A stretch of 5,268 bases of DNA, from NCBI GenBank assembly GCA_905215125.1, contig CAJMOV010000153.1:1-5268 (forward strand), written 5' to 3'. The notes below the pieces were generated by a model. That model made no database searches. It saw only the letters and a list, made by a program, of their open reading frames with translations, and was not told where the DNA came from. A program made the position numbers and the translations under genes. Shown in pieces: positions 1 through 5,268 of this stretch. This DNA is from an uncultured bacterium (GTDB lineage: Bacteria; Bacillota; Clostridia; Oscillospirales; Butyricicoccaceae). Every line of letters begins with the position of its first letter. Position 1 is the first letter of the stretch.

Positions 1-65
1 TTGACACCGAGCAGGATCCGAAGAGCACCGGCAAGCTGCGCGCTGTCAACGTCCGCGCCATCTGA
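1..65 (+). CDS. Cold-shock domain protein, C-terminal fragment (5' end outside window)
   Basis: Reading from position 3, the frame gives DTEQDPKSTGKLRAVNVRAI and stops at TGA 63-65. An acidic-Gln-x-Pro-Lys stretch, then a basic segment ending in A-V-N-V, is the usual last beta-strand of the small (about 65-70 aa) single-domain cold-shock proteins. These OB-fold proteins bind single-stranded RNA and DNA and act as cytoplasmic RNA chaperones. The RNP1 and RNP2 motifs would lie upstream of the window, so the assignment rests on about 20 residues only. The gene is followed at once by an intrinsic terminator, which fits the usual single-gene transcription of csp genes. No particular csp paralogue can be named from this fragment. 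Confidence 0.72.
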   Translation, partial: DTEQDPKSTGKLRAVNVRAI

Positions 66-66
66 C

Positions 67-104
67 AAAATAAAAAAAGCGGCCTTCGGGCCGCTTTTTT
101 ATTT
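67..104. terminator. Bidirectional intrinsic terminator between csp and the flavoprotein operon
   Basis: The stem GCGGCC (79-84) / GGCCGC (89-94) encloses the stable tetraloop TTCG (85-88). It is extended by an A-run (72-78) facing a T-run (95-100). Read on the plus strand it ends the cold-shock gene, 2 nt after its stop codon. Read on the minus strand the A-run becomes a T-run, so the same hairpin can end the flavoprotein operon, whose stop codon is at 130-132. The convergent gene arrangement supports use in both directions. Confidence 0.92.
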
Positions 105-129
105 ATCCGCCGCAGCTGTGCAAACAGCC

Positions 130-738
130 TCAGCGACCTTCGATGTCCATGGTCTCCATCTGCTCCCGACTTGTGCCGAAGCGCGCGCCGTACCGGATCC
201 AGTAGCTTGTCGACGCGCGGATAAAGGCTTTGGGCGTCATGGGCATGGTGACGCGCAGCACAGCGCTCTCCCCCTTCTGCATGCCGCGGGCCAGCTTTTT
301 GACGCCCCGGCGGACGAGAAAGGCAAACGGGGTGTTGAGAATGGCTTCGCCCGAACCGATGCTGAGGGCCATTCCCAGCGGGAACCCCGCCCTGCGGCAG
401 TACAGCCGGAGCATTTCAATGGCCGTTTCGTTCTGCTCGGGCTCTAAAAAGCCGCAGTTGATCAAAATGTGAATTGTAGGCCTTTCCCGACAGGGGCAGG
501 CGGCCAGCTCCTTCAAAAAGCCCATCAGCGTGACGGGCAGGCTGTCGGCATACAGCGGAAAGGCCAGAAGAATATCGCTGTACTGCCCGATGCCGGCGCA
601 GATCTCCCCGTGCATTCCGGCGGTGACGTCGTACTCATCTGCGGGAGACGGCCAGCAGGCTTTCAGCAGAGCGGCGTATTGCCTGGAATTGGATTTCGGG
701 GCCCGGGGGCTCCCGTTGACGATCAGCAGCTTTCCCAT
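130..738 (-). CDS. Flavodoxin-fold protein with FMN phosphate loop, NAD(P)H-dependent FMN reductase-like
   Basis: This is a 202-aa soluble protein. Its N-terminus is a hydrophobic beta-strand (LLIVNGSPR) followed by a Ser/Asn-rich turn (residues 9-18). That is the position and style of the FMN phosphate-binding loop in flavodoxin-like NAD(P)H:FMN reductases. A second strand and turn near residues 56-72 (LLAFPLYADSLP) matches the part of the fold that packs against the flavin ring. No Cys cluster, signal peptide or membrane segment is seen. The ATG is preceded by AGGAGGT with a 6-nt spacer (745-751). The gene overlaps the upstream flavoprotein gene by 16 bp, so translation is probably coupled. 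It likely carries out flavin-dependent electron transfer to an unknown substrate. The family is fairly sure; the substrate cannot be told from sequence. Confidence 0.82.
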   Translation of the reverse strand: MGKLLIVNGSPRAPKSNSRQYAALLKACWPSPADEYDVTAGMHGEICAGIGQYSDILLAFPLYADSLPVTLMGFLKELAACPCRERPTIHILINCGFLEPEQNETAIEMLRLYCRRAGFPLGMALSIGSGEAILNTPFAFLVRRGVKKLARGMQKGESAVLRVTMPMTPKAFIRASTSYWIRYGARFGTSREQMETMDIEGR

Positions 739-1244
739 GCGCGCACCTCCTGTCTGACGGCGTCGGCCAAAGCGTCATGGCGGACAAAGACGACCCGCCA
801 CGACCGGAAGCACATGTTTTGCGCATTGCGCTCGGTCAGGCGGCGGAAAAGCGCCCGCTCATCCTCCGGGATTTCATTGTCGGCATAGGCGATGATGACG
901 GCGTCCTTTTCCGCGACGTTTCTCTGGATATGGTGGGTTTCGCCCCCGTGCAGGCGGATAAAGGCCTGCTGCACGGGGATGGCCCGCTCCAGCATGGTTT
1001 TCATGACGGTGTCGTAGCCGCCGCAGAACAGGCGGCTGACGTAAATAAGCCTTTCGCTTTGGGCAATAAGGGGATAGACCCTGACGGCATCGTCCCGGAT
1101 GACGCATTTCCCCGGGGTTTTGACCCAGCAGCCAAAGCAGCCCACGCAGTTGGATATGTGCAGGGCAGATAGATCGATGGCCGCATTGCCTTCGCCGACG
1201 TTCAGGCCGGCGGGCAGCGCGGTGTCGCTCAGCAGCAGATTCAA
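723..1244 (-). CDS. Flavodoxin-family protein with CxxCxxCx7C cluster (iron-sulfur flavoprotein-like)
   Basis: This is a 173-aa protein, read from a TTG start at 1242-1244. The TTG is preceded by AAGGAGG with a spacer of about 7 nt, and the strand promoter lies upstream, so the longer open frame reaching 1475 is not the real N-terminus. Residues 33-47 (CVGCFGCWVKTPGKC, then VIRDD) are the Cys-rich segment of anaerobe flavodoxin-family oxidoreductases; in iron-sulfur flavoproteins a similar Cys motif holds a 4Fe-4S cluster. Strands near residues 63-72 and 112-122 fit a flavodoxin-like core. The N-terminus is odd: about 32 residues precede the first Cys, and the usual GSPR-xx-N phosphate loop is absent. 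It may bind flavin weakly or work with the overlapping downstream partner. Metal binding and electron-transfer role are inferred. Confidence 0.78.
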   Translation of the reverse strand: MNLLLSDTALPAGLNVGEGNAAIDLSALHISNCVGCFGCWVKTPGKCVIRDDAVRVYPLIAQSERLIYVSRLFCGGYDTVMKTMLERAIPVQQAFIRLHGGETHHIQRNVAEKDAVIIAYADNEIPEDERALFRRLTERNAQNMCFRSWRVVFVRHDALADAVRQEVRAWESC

Positions 1245-1317
1245 CCCGGTCCCTCCTTTTTCGTTACGCTTTCCAAATCGGCACGGCGCAGCAGGAAAAA
1301 AGCAGCGCTGCAGCAAT

Positions 1318-1346
1318 ATTATACCACAAGCGGCGCCGATAAAAAA
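1318..1346 (-). promoter_or_regulatory. Promoter for the flavoprotein operon (extended -10)
   Basis: On the minus strand TATAAT (1323-1318) is preceded by TGG, giving an extended -10 (TGnTATAAT). A weak -35 (TTTTTT, 1346-1341) sits 17 bp upstream. The predicted start is near 1311, which leaves a leader of about 66 nt before the TTG codon. The poor -35 is offset by the extended -10. Overlapping palindromes GCAGCGCTGC (1302-1311) and GCTGCAGC (1307-1314) lie at the predicted start site. Confidence 0.72.
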
Positions 1347-1462
1347 GCGATTTGCCACAGCATTTTGGACAAAGCCGTGTATCTGGGCCGACGCCAGGAT
1401 GGGACCGCCTTGCCTCAAGCCGCGGCAAAACGGCGTGTGAGCCCGACAGCCGGGCGGGATGT

Positions 1463-1495
1463 CCTTCCTGCGCATGGGCGGGAAGGCGTTTTTTT
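1463..1495 (+). terminator. Plus-strand intrinsic terminator with no obvious upstream gene
   Basis: Arms CCTTCCTGC (1463-1471) and GCGGGAAGG (1478-1486) form a 9-bp stem with one G-T wobble and a 6-nt loop. Seven T residues follow at 1489-1495. The structure only works for plus-strand transcription. Nothing upstream on that strand is a clear gene, since the preceding genes point the other way. It may end a small RNA, or it may insulate the alr promoter, whose -35 box begins 2 nt after the T-run. Confidence 0.78.
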
Positions 1496-1496
1496 C

Positions 1497-1525
1497 TTGT
1501 CAAACGCCCCGTCAGGGGTTATAAT
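1497..1525 (+). promoter_or_regulatory. Sigma-A-type promoter for the alr pair
   Basis: TTGTCA (1497-1502) and TATAAT (1520-1525) are separated by exactly 17 bp, one mismatch from consensus overall. The predicted start near 1532 gives a leader of about 44 nt. The spacer contains the small inverted repeat CCCC-GTCA-GGGG (1507-1518). The leader contains ACCGG/CCGGT arms (about 1543-1558) just ahead of the ribosome binding site AGGAG (1561-1565). Confidence 0.85.
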
Positions 1526-1575
1526 CACCAGTGGAAACACACCGGTGCCCGCCGGTTCAAAGGAGAGAATAAGCT

Positions 1576-2745
1576 ATGCCGAACATGGATGACAAAGGCC
1601 GCATCTGGGCCGAAATTGATTTGGATGCCCTTGCCTTCAATTACCGCCAGGCAAAGGCCCGCGCCGGCAAGGCCAGGGTGCTGGCCGTGCTCAAGGCCGA
1701 CGCTTACGGCCACGGCGCCGTCGAGTGCGCCCGCGCGCTTTTGAAGGAAGGGGCCGATTACTTTGCCGTCGCCGCGCCGGAGGAGGCCCTTCAGCTGCGC
1801 GCCGCCGGCATTGAAGAGCACATTTTGCTGTTGGGCGTTGCCCCGGACTGCATGGTGGCCGAGCTTGCGGCAAAGGGCGTCGAGCTGGCCGTCAACACCG
1901 TCGAGACGGCCGAGCGCTTTTCACGCCTGTGCGGGGGCAGGGAGATACTGGCCCATATCCAGCTGGACACCGGCATGTCCCGTCTCGGGTTGGAAACCCT
2001 GAAGGGTGTCGAGCAGGCGGGCGAGCAGGCCATCGCCATTTCCCGCATCCCCCACATCAGGCTGCAGGGCATGTTCACCCACTTGTGCGTCTCTGACACC
2101 AGGGATGAGGATGAATACACCCGTATGCAGATCCGCCTGTTTAAGGAGACAACGGAGTATGTAAAGGCCCACGGCGTCGACATTCCCGTCTGCCACTGTG
2201 CTAACAGCGCCGCCATTATCCGGTTCCCCGAAGCGACGTTCGACATGGTGCGCGAGGGCATCATCCTGTACGGCGTCGACCCCGAGCCGTGGATGAAGGG
2301 CATGTGCGAGCTGCGCCCTGTCATGAGCCTGCGCACCCGCGTCATGCAGGTCAAGACCATTAAGGCGGGCACTACCGTCGGCTACGGCCGCACATGGAAG
2401 GCCCCGCGCGACACCGACATCGCCACCGTCGCCGTCGGGTACGCCGACGGGCTGCTGCGCAAAAACTCGGGCCAAATTTCCATGCTGGTCAACGGAAAGC
2501 GCGTGCCCCAGGTCGGGCGTATCTGCATGGACATCACCATGCTCGACGTCACTGGCGTGCCCTGCAAGGCGGGCGACGTCGTCACTGTCCTTGGCGCCGA
2601 CGGCGAGGAGCGTGTCACCGCCGAAGAGCAGACGGAAAAGGCCGGCAGCATCCCCCATGAAATGACCTGCAACATCAGCAAGCGCGTCCCCCGCCTGTAC
2701 ATCCAGGGCGGCAAGGTCGTCGCACGCGTAAACTACATTCTGTAA
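1576..2745 (+). CDS. alr: Alanine racemase, first tandem copy
   Basis: This 389-aa PLP enzyme is a full-length fold-type III racemase that interconverts L- and D-alanine in the cytoplasm, supplying D-Ala for peptidoglycan. The PLP lysine is K40 in VLKADAYGHG, the family signature. The second catalytic base is Y270 in the GYGR turn. Other expected residues are R136 (DTGMSR), H169 (THL), N210-S211, R226 (which contacts the PLP ring nitrogen), the GYADG motif at 288-292, and C317-M318-D319. Residue 129, a carbamylated Lys in the Geobacillus enzyme, is Gln here. The position of the Geobacillus Tyr354 (SYRVPR) is Lys in ISKRVPR, a form I recall from clostridial racemases. The ATG has AGGAG 10 nt upstream. 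The gene leads the tandem pair and has its own promoter. Alanine is the likely substrate, but broader specificity cannot be excluded. Confidence 0.95.
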   Translation: MPNMDDKGRIWAEIDLDALAFNYRQAKARAGKARVLAVLKADAYGHGAVECARALLKEGADYFAVAAPEEALQLRAAGIEEHILLLGVAPDCMVAELAAKGVELAVNTVETAERFSRLCGGREILAHIQLDTGMSRLGLETLKGVEQAGEQAIAISRIPHIRLQGMFTHLCVSDTRDEDEYTRMQIRLFKETTEYVKAHGVDIPVCHCANSAAIIRFPEATFDMVREGIILYGVDPEPWMKGMCELRPVMSLRTRVMQVKTIKAGTTVGYGRTWKAPRDTDIATVAVGYADGLLRKNSGQISMLVNGKRVPQVGRICMDITMLDVTGVPCKAGDVVTVLGADGEERVTAEEQTEKAGSIPHEMTCNISKRVPRLYIQGGKVVARVNYIL

Positions 2746-2780
2746 GCCGCCCCGTGGGGCAGAAAGGAGGCATGAACCCC
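2746..2780 (+). promoter_or_regulatory. Intergenic spacer with ribosome binding site of the second alr
   Basis: The spacer holds AAAGGAGG (2763-2770) and a short perfect inverted repeat, GCCCC/GGGGC (2749-2760). The repeat has a 2-nt centre and no T-run, so it is not a terminator. The site sets the choice of start codon for the downstream gene. Confidence 0.7.
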
Positions 2781-3950
2781 ATGCCTGATCTCGAAGATCG
2801 CGGCCGCATCTGGGCGGAATACGACCTCGACAATTTGATTCACAATTACCGCCAGGCTAAAAAGCGTGTCGGGGGCGCAAAGGTCCTCGCCATCGTCAAG
2901 GCTGACGCCTACGGCCACGGCGCCGTTGAAATTTCCCGTGCGCTGGAGGCGGAGGGCGCCGATTACTTCGCCGTCGCCGCGCCAGAGGAAGCGTTGCAGC
3001 TTCGGGCCGCCGGTATCCGATCCCCCCTGCTGCTGCTCGGCGTAGCGCCTGACATTGATGTCGCCGAGCTGGCGGAGCATGACGTCGAGCTGGCCGTCAA
3101 CACCGTTGAAACGGCCGAGCGCTTTTCCCGTCTGGCCGGCGGCAGGGATATTAAAGTGCATATTCAGCTGGACACCGGCATGTCCCGTCTCGGGCTGGAC
3201 ACGGTGAGCAGCGTCGAGCAGGCGGGCGAGCAGGCCATCGCCATTTCCCGTCTCCCGCACATCAAGCTGGAAGGCATGTATACCCACCTCTGCGTCGCCG
3301 ACATGCCGGAGGAGGACGAATTCACCCGCAACCAGATCCGACTGTTTAAGGAGACGACAGAATATGTCAAGGCCCATGGCGTCGACATCCCTGTCTGTCA
3401 CTGCGCCAACAGCGCCGGCATCCTGCGCTTTCCCGAAGCGACGTTCGACATGGTGCGCGAAGGCATCATCCTGTACGGCATTGCCCCCGACCCGTCGCTG
3501 CGCGAGGTGTGTGAGCTGCGTCCGGTTATGAGCATCCGCACCCGCATCATGCAGGTCAAGACCATTAAGGCTGGTACCAGCGTCGGCTACGGCCGCAGCT
3601 GGAAGGCGCCGCAGGACGCCGATATCGCCACCGTCGGCGTCGGCTATGCCGATGGCATCATCCGCGAGAACTCAAATAAGATCTCCATGCTTGTTCACGG
3701 CAGGCGGGCCAAAAACGTTGGGCGCATCTGCATGGATATTACCATGCTCGACGTCACGGGTATCCCCTGTAAGCCGGGAGACGTGGTCACCGTTCTCGGG
3801 CCCGACGGCGAAGATCGCGTACTGGCTGAAGAGCTGATTGAAAAGGTCGATACCGTGCCCGACGAGTTTGTCTGCAACATCAGCAAGCGCGTGCCGCGCC
3901 TTTACGTCCGCGGCGGCAAGGTCACAGCCCGCACCGAATATATCCTCTAG
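2781..3950 (+). CDS. alr: Alanine racemase, second tandem copy
   Basis: This 389-aa alanine racemase is a paralogue of the upstream gene, with an ungapped alignment and about 298 identical residues by hand count (77%). All catalytic positions are kept at the same numbers: K40, R136, H169, N210, R226 and Y270, as is the unusual Gln129. I chose ATG 2781 over GTG 2754 and ATG 2772 because it gives a start (MPDLEDRGRIW) matching the first copy, equal length, and AGGAGG (2765-2770) 10 nt upstream as in the first copy. The ATG at 2772 is only 1 nt from that site. The gap of 35 bp holds no promoter or terminator, so the two are probably one operon. Most differences are conservative or on surface-like segments, so both copies look functional. 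A different preferred substrate or expression level is possible but not shown. Confidence 0.94.
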   Translation: MPDLEDRGRIWAEYDLDNLIHNYRQAKKRVGGAKVLAIVKADAYGHGAVEISRALEAEGADYFAVAAPEEALQLRAAGIRSPLLLLGVAPDIDVAELAEHDVELAVNTVETAERFSRLAGGRDIKVHIQLDTGMSRLGLDTVSSVEQAGEQAIAISRLPHIKLEGMYTHLCVADMPEEDEFTRNQIRLFKETTEYVKAHGVDIPVCHCANSAGILRFPEATFDMVREGIILYGIAPDPSLREVCELRPVMSIRTRIMQVKTIKAGTSVGYGRSWKAPQDADIATVGVGYADGIIRENSNKISMLVHGRRAKNVGRICMDITMLDVTGIPCKPGDVVTVLGPDGEDRVLAEELIEKVDTVPDEFVCNISKRVPRLYVRGGKVTARTEYIL

Positions 3951-3979
3951 TTGACAGCCGTCCGCCTTTTGGTTATAAT
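3951..3979 (+). promoter_or_regulatory. Perfect-consensus sigma-A promoter for the leader RNA and transporter
   Basis: TTGACA (3951-3956) and TATAAT (3974-3979) both match consensus exactly, with an optimal 17-bp spacer. The -35 box begins on the base after the TAG stop codon of the second alr. The predicted start is near 3986. Such a strong promoter followed by a structured leader and terminator is typical of genes controlled after initiation. Confidence 0.92.
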
Positions 3980-3985
3980 AGTTCT

Positions 3986-4124
3986 ATTCATACCGAAAGA
4001 GATGTGAAGCTGCAAATGGAAAGCGACGGCCGACCTAGTCGACCATTCTTTCAAGGACAGGATACAGAAAAAGCATACCTGCAGAGCGAGGGAAGCGCTG
4101 CGGGTGTGCTTTTTTGCCTTTTTT
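3986..4124 (+). ncRNA. Structured leader RNA with terminator; candidate riboswitch/attenuator or small RNA
   Basis: About 140 nt run from the predicted start to the terminator T-run. Before the terminator, one helix can form between 3995-4004 and 4044-4052 (9 bp with one bulged G). A competing helix pairs AATGG (4015-4019) with CCATT (4043-4047), stacked over CGAC (4024-4027) / GTCG (4038-4041). These share strands, so they are mutually exclusive. The hexamer CATACC occurs twice, at 3989-3994 and in the terminator left arm (4074-4079), so either copy could pair with the terminator right arm. I compared it from memory with common classes (M-box, yybP-ykoY, cobalamin, c-di-GMP, fluoride, ykkC, T-box) and saw no convincing match. 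The exact 5' end is predicted, not observed. Confidence 0.6.
4068..4124 (+). terminator. Strong intrinsic terminator at the end of the leader
   Basis: Twelve consecutive pairs form between 4073-4084 and 4098-4109 (including G-T wobbles). After one A-G mismatch come two more pairs, with loop GAGGGAA (4088-4094). The stem base is extended by A-T pairs. T-runs follow at 4110-4115 and 4119-4124. It lies 48 nt upstream of the transporter start codon, and no promoter is visible after it. It may also end read-through transcripts from the alr operon. Confidence 0.92.
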
Positions 4125-4171
4125 CGCAGCCATCCCTTCTCTTCGGCCAAAATCAGGAGGTTTAATCAGCC

Positions 4172-5268
4172 GTGAACGAAAGTTTGCCCTACCTATGTGT
4201 CCTTGCCGCGCTCATTATGATGTCCGGTTATTTTTCCGCGACCGAGACGGCCTTTTCCACCTTCAGCCAAACCCGGATGAAGACGCTGGCCGCCGACGGC
4301 AACAAGCGCGCCGCGCTGGTGCTTGAGCTGGCCGGCGACTATGACCGGATTTTGTCGACCATCCTCATCGGCAACAACATCGTCAACCTGTCGTCGGCGT
4401 CGCTGGCCACCGTCATCTTTACCCGCTGGTTCGGGGACGCGGGCGTTACCATTTCCACCGCCGTCATGACGGTGCTGGTGCTCATCTTCGGCGAAATCTC
4501 GCCCAAAAGCCTGGCCAAGGAAGCGCCGGACAGCTTCAGCATGTTTTCCGCCCCCTTCCTGCGCTTTTTCACCTGCGTTCTGGCCCCGCTCAACTGGGTC
4601 TTTTCGCAGTGGAAGCGCCTTTTGTCCCGCGTCGTGCGGGTAAGCGATCAGCAGGCGGTATCCGATCAGGAGATTCTGACCATGGTGGAGGAAGCCGAGC
4701 AGGGCGGCGGCATCGACCGGGGTGAGGGCGAGCTTATCCGCAACGCCATCAGCTTCGGCGATCTGACGGCGGGCGACGTTCTGACTCCGCGCGTCGACAT
4801 CGCCTGCGTGGACGAGACCGACGAGCGCGAGGAAGCGGCCCGCATCTTCGCCGAGACCGGCTTTTCCCGCCTGCCGGTCTGCCGCCGCGGGGCGGACAGC
4901 ATCATCGGCGTGCTGCATTTTAAGGATTTCGCCGGCGGCGGGTCCATTGCCGAGCTGTGCAAGCCTGCTGTATTCGTATCGGAGAGTATGGGGCTTTATC
5001 CCCTTCTGCAGCTGCTTCAGGGCAAAAAGAGCCATCTGGCCGTCGTTGTAGACGAGCACGGCGGCACGAGCGGCATCGTGACGCTGGAGGACGTGCTGGA
5101 GGAGCTGGTCGGCGACATCTGGGACGAGCACGACGCCAGCGGGCAAAGCGACATCGAGCAGCTCTCGGAGACGGAATACCGCGTGCAGGGCGGCGCCAGC
5201 TTTGAAAAGCTGCGCCGTGTCCTGGGCCTGCGCGAGGATTGCGACGTTTCCACCGTCGGCGGCTGGAC
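4172..5268 (+). CDS. CNNM/CorC (HlyC)-family transporter with CBS pair; 3' end outside window
   Basis: About 365 residues are visible, in family order. The N-terminal CNNM (DUF21) membrane domain has a first helix at about 5-23, running into SATETAFS. Further hydrophobic segments lie at about 60-86 (with GNNIVN at 67-72), 92-112 (ending GEISPK) and 122-147. A CBS pair follows: CBS1 from about 203 (TPR 205-207), CBS2 around 282-320 with the conserved DEHGGT (294-299) and EDVLEELVGDI. From about 328 the CorC/HlyC C-terminal domain begins and is cut off at the window end. Relatives (CorC, MpfA, eukaryotic CNNM) export Mg2+ or resist divalent metals; the older name 'hemolysin' is misleading. The GTG start has AGGAGG (4155-4160) 11 nt upstream, and an in-frame stop lies 9 nt before it. 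Expression likely depends on read-through of the leader terminator. Confidence 0.92.
   Translation, partial: MNESLPYLCVLAALIMMSGYFSATETAFSTFSQTRMKTLAADGNKRAALVLELAGDYDRILSTILIGNNIVNLSSASLATVIFTRWFGDAGVTISTAVMTVLVLIFGEISPKSLAKEAPDSFSMFSAPFLRFFTCVLAPLNWVFSQWKRLLSRVVRVSDQQAVSDQEILTMVEEAEQGGGIDRGEGELIRNAISFGDLTAGDVLTPRVDIACVDETDEREEAARIFAETGFSRLPVCRRGADSIIGVLHFKDFAGGGSIAELCKPAVFVSESMGLYPLLQLLQGKKSHLAVVVDEHGGTSGIVTLEDVLEELVGDIWDEHDASGQSDIEQLSETEYRVQGGASFEKLRRVLGLREDCDVSTVGGW

Larger units (their letters stand above)
1245..1575. other. Divergent intergenic region (331 bp)
   Basis: This region separates the minus-strand flavoprotein operon from the plus-strand alr genes. It holds the minus-strand promoter and leader (1245-1346), an orphan plus-strand terminator (1463-1495) and the alr promoter and leader (1497-1575). 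Between 1347 and 1462 no convincing gene or promoter is seen. A small hairpin with arms GCCCG and CGGGC (1441-1455) precedes the terminator. Open frames across the region have no ribosome binding site or recognisable product. Confidence 0.7.

Noticed and set aside
1245..1475. N-terminal extension of the upstream flavoprotein (250-aa version)
   Set aside because: The extra segment runs through the minus-strand promoter and the ribosome binding site, and it has no recognisable protein features. The TTG at 1242-1244 with AAGGAGG upstream fits better.
2749..2760. GCCCC/GGGGC inverted repeat between the alr genes as a terminator
   Set aside because: The loop is only 2 nt and no T-run follows. The ribosome binding site comes directly after it.
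2754..2780. Upstream starts GTG 2754 and ATG 2772 for the second alr
   Set aside because: The GTG lies ahead of the AGGAGG site and the ATG 2772 is only 1 nt after it. ATG 2781 gives the same length and N-terminus as the first copy.
1921..3401. Antisense open frames (about 190-245 aa) opposite both alr genes
   Set aside because: The same antisense pattern appears opposite both paralogues because the sense strands are similar. No ribosome binding sites or motifs support them.
4053..4082. Resemblance of the ACAGGATAC / ATACCTGC stretches to a B12-box
   Set aside because: The match is split by extra bases and the other conserved cobalamin riboswitch segments are absent, so I treat it as chance.
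4016..4165. 49-codon open frame across the leader, ending 6 nt before the transporter start; possible leader peptide
   Set aside because: No ribosome binding site precedes its ATG, it runs through the terminator hairpin, and there is no run of regulatory codons. A frame this short is expected by chance.
4193..5146. Long antisense open frame (317 aa) opposite the transporter gene
   Set aside because: It is a shadow of GC-rich codon use. The plus-strand frame carries clear CNNM and CBS motifs, while the antisense product is low-complexity with no family features.

Overview
The window suggests a GC-rich, Gram-positive-type anaerobe, probably from the Clostridia (Oscillospiraceae-like). The grounds are strong AGGAGG ribosome binding sites, consensus sigma-A promoters, an anaerobe-style Cys-rich flavoprotein, and the sequence style of the alanine racemases. 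This placement is an inference; no rRNA or other phylogenetic marker is present.

Layout. (1) Positions 1-65 hold the last codons of a cold-shock protein gene on the plus strand. A hairpin at 67-104 follows, with an A-run on one side and a T-run on the other, so it can terminate transcription from both directions. (2) Positions 130-1244, minus strand, hold a two-gene operon of flavodoxin-fold proteins. The upstream gene (TTG start at 1244) carries a CxxCxxCx7C cluster but no FMN phosphate loop. The downstream gene overlaps it by 16 bp and carries the loop but no Cys cluster. A promoter with an extended -10 lies at 1318-1346. (3) Positions 1245-1575 are a divergent intergenic region. It holds the minus-strand promoter, an orphan plus-strand terminator (1463-1495) and, directly after it, a strong plus-strand promoter (1497-1525). 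(4) Positions 1576-2745 and 2781-3950 hold two complete tandem alanine racemase genes of exactly equal length (389 aa). They align without gaps at about 77% amino-acid identity by hand count (298/389). (5) Positions 3951-4171 hold a perfect-consensus promoter (TTGACA-N17-TATAAT) directly after the second alr stop codon, then a structured leader of about 140 nt ending in a long intrinsic terminator. (6) From 4172 to the window end runs a CNNM/CorC-type membrane transporter with a CBS pair; its 3' end is outside the window.

How the parts fit. The racemases make D-alanine for peptidoglycan and are probably co-transcribed. The transporter, a likely magnesium or other divalent-cation exporter, appears to be expressed only by read-through of the leader terminator, because no other promoter is visible between the terminator and its start. 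The leader is therefore a candidate cis-regulatory RNA (riboswitch or attenuator) of a class I do not recognise, or else a small RNA whose terminator also closes the alr operon. These two points, the leader RNA and the recently duplicated racemase pair, are the most noteworthy parts of the window. The rest is ordinary core-genome content.
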